Below, in pieces: positions 14,359 to 16,903 of a stretch of DNA of 16,903 bases. Origin of the DNA: Promethearchaeota archaeon (lineage in GTDB: Archaea; Asgardarchaeota; Lokiarchaeia; Sigyniarchaeales; SOKP01); the NCBI GenBank assembly GCA_030615145.1, contig JAUWZT010000046.1, positions 1 to 16,903 on the forward strand, in the 5' to 3' direction. A program made the translations under genes and the position numbers. Every line of letters begins with the position of its first letter. The stretch's first letter is position 1. The notes under the pieces were generated by a model that was not told the origin of the DNA, did not search any database, and saw nothing but the letters and a program-made list of their open reading frames with translations.

Positions 14359-14712
14359 ATGAAATCAATTGGTCTTGTGTTTTTATACGATAGAAATTTA
14401 GGAGCTCCAGATGAAGTCTCAAAAAAATTTAGTGAATTTTTCTCATTTGTTTCTGAAAACCTCGTACTAGAAGGTTTAGTTGAATTGCCAAAACTGAAGG
14501 AAATTATGGATTCAAGAAAAATATATTGGGCGGGAATTAAACAAAATTTTGAAACAATTCTGGAAGATCATGACGCATTTGGTAGAATTGCCTGGAAAGT
14601 ATTTAGTGATTATTCAGGAATCGAACCTTCTGAAGAAGTCAAATCACTGGTTTACGGTAGTGATAAATCACCTTGGAAATTTACTTTACTGGCATGTGTT
14701 CTTTATGAATAA
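14359..14712 (+). CDS. Hypothetical protein, 117 residues
   Basis: I do not recognise this protein. It opens with a hydrophobic strand (SIGLVFLYDRNLG), then a helix (DEVSKKFSEFFSFVSENLVLEG), charged helices around KLKEIMDSRKIYWAGIKQNFETILEDHDAFG, and an ending PWKFTLLACVLYE that looks like a buried strand. It has no membrane segment, no cysteine cluster and no obvious catalytic motif. A good GGTGA ribosome binding site supports that it is real. Its stop lies two bases from the convergent stop of the APH-like gene, so the two transcripts must overlap at the 3' ends. Confidence 0.7.
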   Translation: MKSIGLVFLYDRNLGAPDEVSKKFSEFFSFVSENLVLEGLVELPKLKEIMDSRKIYWAGIKQNFETILEDHDAFGRIAWKVFSDYSGIEPSEEVKSLVYGSDKSPWKFTLLACVLYE

Positions 14713-14714
14713 GT

Positions 14715-15200
14715 TTAGGAATCAATAATTCTTTCTATTTCTTTAAAATATGAAATTAATAATTTATTTCTTTCTTTATATGAATTAGAACCTTCTAAAT
14801 TGGCTAAATTACCATATAGTGAATTATAATTCTTTAAAAACCATAATAATGAGTAAATATCAAGTTTTTTGAAAAAGTCTTGCCTAATATTACAATTTTT
14901 CTTATACCCGTTATAAAAAGATTCTCTAATATCAATGTTATTTATAGGTTTTAAGGTATAAAATTCCATTTTTACAAAGTCTTGTGCCCTAACACCAACT
15001 CGCCAATCGTCAAAATCTATAATCCCATTTATCTGGATTTTGTTAGGGGAATCTTTTACTATTAGATTTGTCCATTGAAAATCGTTGTGAAGTACGACTG
15101 GTTCATTTTCTTCTTCTAAAAGAGATATCCTATCCTTTAAAAATGTCTTTATTTCATTGTCATAACCAAGTTTTTTTTTTCTTGCTTCTTGGCTCTCCAT
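14715..15200 (-). pseudogene. C-terminal lobe of an APH-like phosphotransferase, cut off from the fusion gene by an in-frame TAA
   Basis: This segment encodes the catalytic lobe of an aminoglycoside-phosphotransferase/choline-kinase-type kinase. VVLHNDFQWTNLIV carries the catalytic HxDxxxxN (His38, Asp40, Asn45 counted from the ATG at 15200) and GIIDFDDWRVG the metal-binding Asp. It lacks the ATP-binding N-lobe. That lobe is at the end of the upstream minus-strand frame, which is in the same phase and separated only by TAA at 15219-15221 and six codons. I therefore read it as the 3' part of one original gene (14715-16790, about 690 codons), not an independent kinase. No ribosome binding site precedes the ATG at 15200. 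Confidence 0.75.
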
Positions 15201-15218
15201 TTCAAATTCTGAATTAAT

Positions 15219-16790
15219 TTACCAATTAATTTCTGATTTTTTACCTATATTATAAATGTGCTCTTGAAATGAATCAAAAGATATTTTGTGCAATTTTCCT
15301 AAAAGTTCTCCTATATTGTTAAACAAAGTTAAGAATTTAGACTTGGAAAAGCTTAAATCCTCTTTACTATATTGATTAAACAAATCTTTTAAAGACTTTC
15401 CGTGTACATATTCTTGGATAGTAAAAATATGTGGAATAACTTCTTTAGTTTCATCAAAATAAACCAAATTTGCTACAGGTATAATAGGGGGGTTTTCACT
15501 ACTAAATTGGTAGTCTCCTTTCCTGATAGAAACGATTTTTTTTATTTTTTTCCTAAGATCAAAGGAATCGGAATTTAGCGACCCGTCTAGGAAAGGAAAT
15601 AGAAGTTTTTCTTTAACAATATTTTCATATTGAAAAGATTTTAAGGTCCGGAATTTGAAGATTAACTGACTCTTTTCAAAATTTACTCTGTATATTGTGT
15701 TTATATCAGCATCGAAAGGACCAATAACCTTCTTTATTGTACCTTGAGAAAGGAGGACTTCTACATTAGAAAATATGTTTATCATATCTTTTAATTGATA
15801 TATATTATCTTTCCCTAAGGAAAATAATTTATATATATGCTTTTGGTTTATTAAATAGTTCACATATGCTTCTATTCTTTCTTTTGTGATTTCATCGAGG
15901 TTCCCTTTTAAACTTGGACTTAAAATATTTAAATCTTCTATTAAATTTGGTGAAAAACTTTTATATAAATATAAAAACGCATATTTCAAACCTCGTTGTT
16001 CTTTTCCATCTTGAGCTTTAATATCATATATGTTATTTCTAATATGATTTATTTGTTCTTGAAGTTGGTGTAAATCTAAAATCTTTTCCTCAATTGCACA
16101 AAAATATAACTTTGAACTTAAATTAACTAAGTTGCTAACACAGGGAACAATTCCAACATATTTTCTTAGATCTAAAGGAACTAGTTGAAGGAATTTCTGA
16201 AAATTTTCCTCGTTCTCACACAATAATGAAAAATCTTCGTTTATTAGTTCTATATATGATTTGCAATAATTTATGTTATCACAAGAGTCAATAAATCCAG
16301 AAAAATTATCATAACCAACCAATTCCTTAGCAGAAGAAGGGTTAATTTCATTTCCAGCAAATTTCTCACGATTATTGTGGATATAAATATGGTTATCAAT
16401 GTTAACAGTTCCTAAAATGTATTCTAAATAGGAATTAACATCTTCAATTTTTTCTAAATAAGGTGGGGCTATTATAAAATTAAGGGAACCAAATTTTTTT
16501 CCTAAATCCTCTAATTGGTCGATTATTCGATCCTTATTATTTCCAAATATTCCTACAATTAACGGAGTTTTTTTACCAGTGACTTCTAATGTTAAATTTA
16601 TCAATTTAATCTTTTCTTTTAATTTATCTGAAAAATAAAACCCAGCACCTTTAGTCCCAAATAAATAAATTGAATCCGCTCCGTTCACGAGTAGATGACG
16701 AGTTAGTAATGAATGAAGCTCAGTATTAACCTCTAAATCTTTATTAAAAAATGTGAGTGATGGAACAATAACACCACGGATTTTAGTCAT
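15219..16790 (-). CDS. DHDPS/N-acetylneuraminate lyase-like domain fused to an APH-like kinase N-lobe
   Basis: Residues 1 to about 300 form a DHDPS/NAL-type TIM barrel: RGVIVPSLTFFNKD at the start, GTKGAG at 45-50 in place of the usual GTTGE, PLIVGIFGN at 76-84, IIAPPY at 106-111, IYIHNN with Tyr136, and GIVPCVSNLVN at 213-223. The Schiff-base lysine of the G-x-KD motif is replaced: SGFIDS at 164-169 has Ile167. Residues about 345-523 are the N-lobe of an APH-like kinase, with NTIYRVNF, LIFKFRTL (candidate ATP-site Lys379), IQEYVHGKSLKDLF hinge and ELLGKLH. The frame stops with TAA in the middle of the kinase, whose catalytic lobe follows in frame. The first domain probably does not perform aldolase chemistry; a binding or regulatory role is possible. 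The upstream AGGA (TGAGGATATCAGT before the ATG) supports the start at 16790. Confidence 0.78.
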   Translation of the reverse strand: MTKIRGVIVPSLTFFNKDLEVNTELHSLLTRHLLVNGADSIYLFGTKGAGFYFSDKLKEKIKLINLTLEVTGKKTPLIVGIFGNNKDRIIDQLEDLGKKFGSLNFIIAPPYLEKIEDVNSYLEYILGTVNIDNHIYIHNNREKFAGNEINPSSAKELVGYDNFSGFIDSCDNINYCKSYIELINEDFSLLCENEENFQKFLQLVPLDLRKYVGIVPCVSNLVNLSSKLYFCAIEEKILDLHQLQEQINHIRNNIYDIKAQDGKEQRGLKYAFLYLYKSFSPNLIEDLNILSPSLKGNLDEITKERIEAYVNYLINQKHIYKLFSLGKDNIYQLKDMINIFSNVEVLLSQGTIKKVIGPFDADINTIYRVNFEKSQLIFKFRTLKSFQYENIVKEKLLFPFLDGSLNSDSFDLRKKIKKIVSIRKGDYQFSSENPPIIPVANLVYFDETKEVIPHIFTIQEYVHGKSLKDLFNQYSKEDLSFSKSKFLTLFNNIGELLGKLHKISFDSFQEHIYNIGKKSEINW

Positions 16791-16817
16791 ACTGATATCC
16801 TCATTTCGAAAAATAAT

Positions 16818-16848
16818 TTGAAATTATAAATTTTTTAATTTATACTGA
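16818..16848 (-). promoter_or_regulatory. Candidate promoter of the fusion gene within a perfect AT palindrome
   Basis: Upstream of the minus-strand ATG at 16790 lies TATAAATT-TTTT-AATTTATA (16825-16844), a perfect 8-bp inverted repeat with TATA-like sequence on both strands, 35-54 bases before the start. Either TATA could drive the gene. Beyond it, the last 55 bases of the window show no gene I can support. Confidence 0.4.
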
Positions 16849-16903
16849 TTTAATGTTTTTATTCATATTGAATTTCTCACTTCCCTCTGTCCCTGCAATT
16901 TTA

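Noticed and set aside
16840..16902. Minus-strand frame open from the right edge, ending in TAA at 16840-16842, possibly the 3' end of another gene.
   Set aside because: Only 20 codons are visible, another frame there is also open until a TGA, and no motif can be recognised.

Overview
The window reads as AT-rich archaeal chromosome, most likely from an Asgard archaeon (Lokiarchaeia-like is my best guess, by inference). The firm archaeal markers are the GatD/GatE amidotransferase for Gln-tRNA synthesis, an archaeal-type ribosomal protein uL2, TATA-like boxes 25-45 nt upstream of several starts, and GGTGA/GTGATC-type ribosome binding sites. The Asgard hint comes from small eukaryote-like domain proteins: a Roadblock/LC7 protein, a longin-like protein and a Vps29-like metallophosphoesterase, next to bacterial-type metabolic genes. 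Genes are densely packed and no gene-free stretch exceeds about 180 bases. I saw no rRNA, tRNA, CRISPR array, transposase or integrase.

Left part (1-5810, all + strand): the 3' end of gatE abuts gatD; a lone rpl2 lies outside the usual S10 cluster; then a two-gene purine unit, purB-purM, preceded by a 40-bp palindrome. The PurM is of the long form I associate with Bacteroidota. A 69-codon remnant of a PfkB-family sugar/nucleoside kinase follows. Middle part (5889-9626): a CPBP intramembrane protease followed 11 nt later by a Vps29/YfcE-like phosphoesterase, a Roadblock protein, and on the minus strand an alpha/beta hydrolase interrupted by a 33-nt palindromic in-frame insertion that carries a TGA stop. 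The hydrolase is divergent from nadC, and their shared promoter region holds a tandem 9-bp repeat.

The 9638-11615 block is on the minus strand: a class II aldolase overlaps a xylose-isomerase-like TIM-barrel gene (probable carbohydrate or aldehyde metabolism), followed by a NikR-like ribbon-helix-helix regulator that lacks the nickel ligands. The right part (+ strand from 11794) has a Y-family DNA polymerase, a seven-helix membrane protein with a probably leaderless promoter, a longin-like protein and a 117-residue orphan. The window ends with a minus-strand gene coding for an unusual fusion: a dihydrodipicolinate-synthase/NAL-like TIM barrel lacking the Schiff-base lysine, joined to an aminoglycoside-phosphotransferase-like kinase. 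One in-frame TAA splits it inside the kinase domain.

The most interesting points are the fusion gene, the palindromic insertion in the hydrolase, the Vps29-like active-site changes, the probable bacterial origin of purM, and the NikR-like protein without metal ligands. Three disrupted genes (PfkB remnant, hydrolase, fusion) in 17 kb are either real decay or assembly errors; only read-level evidence can separate these.
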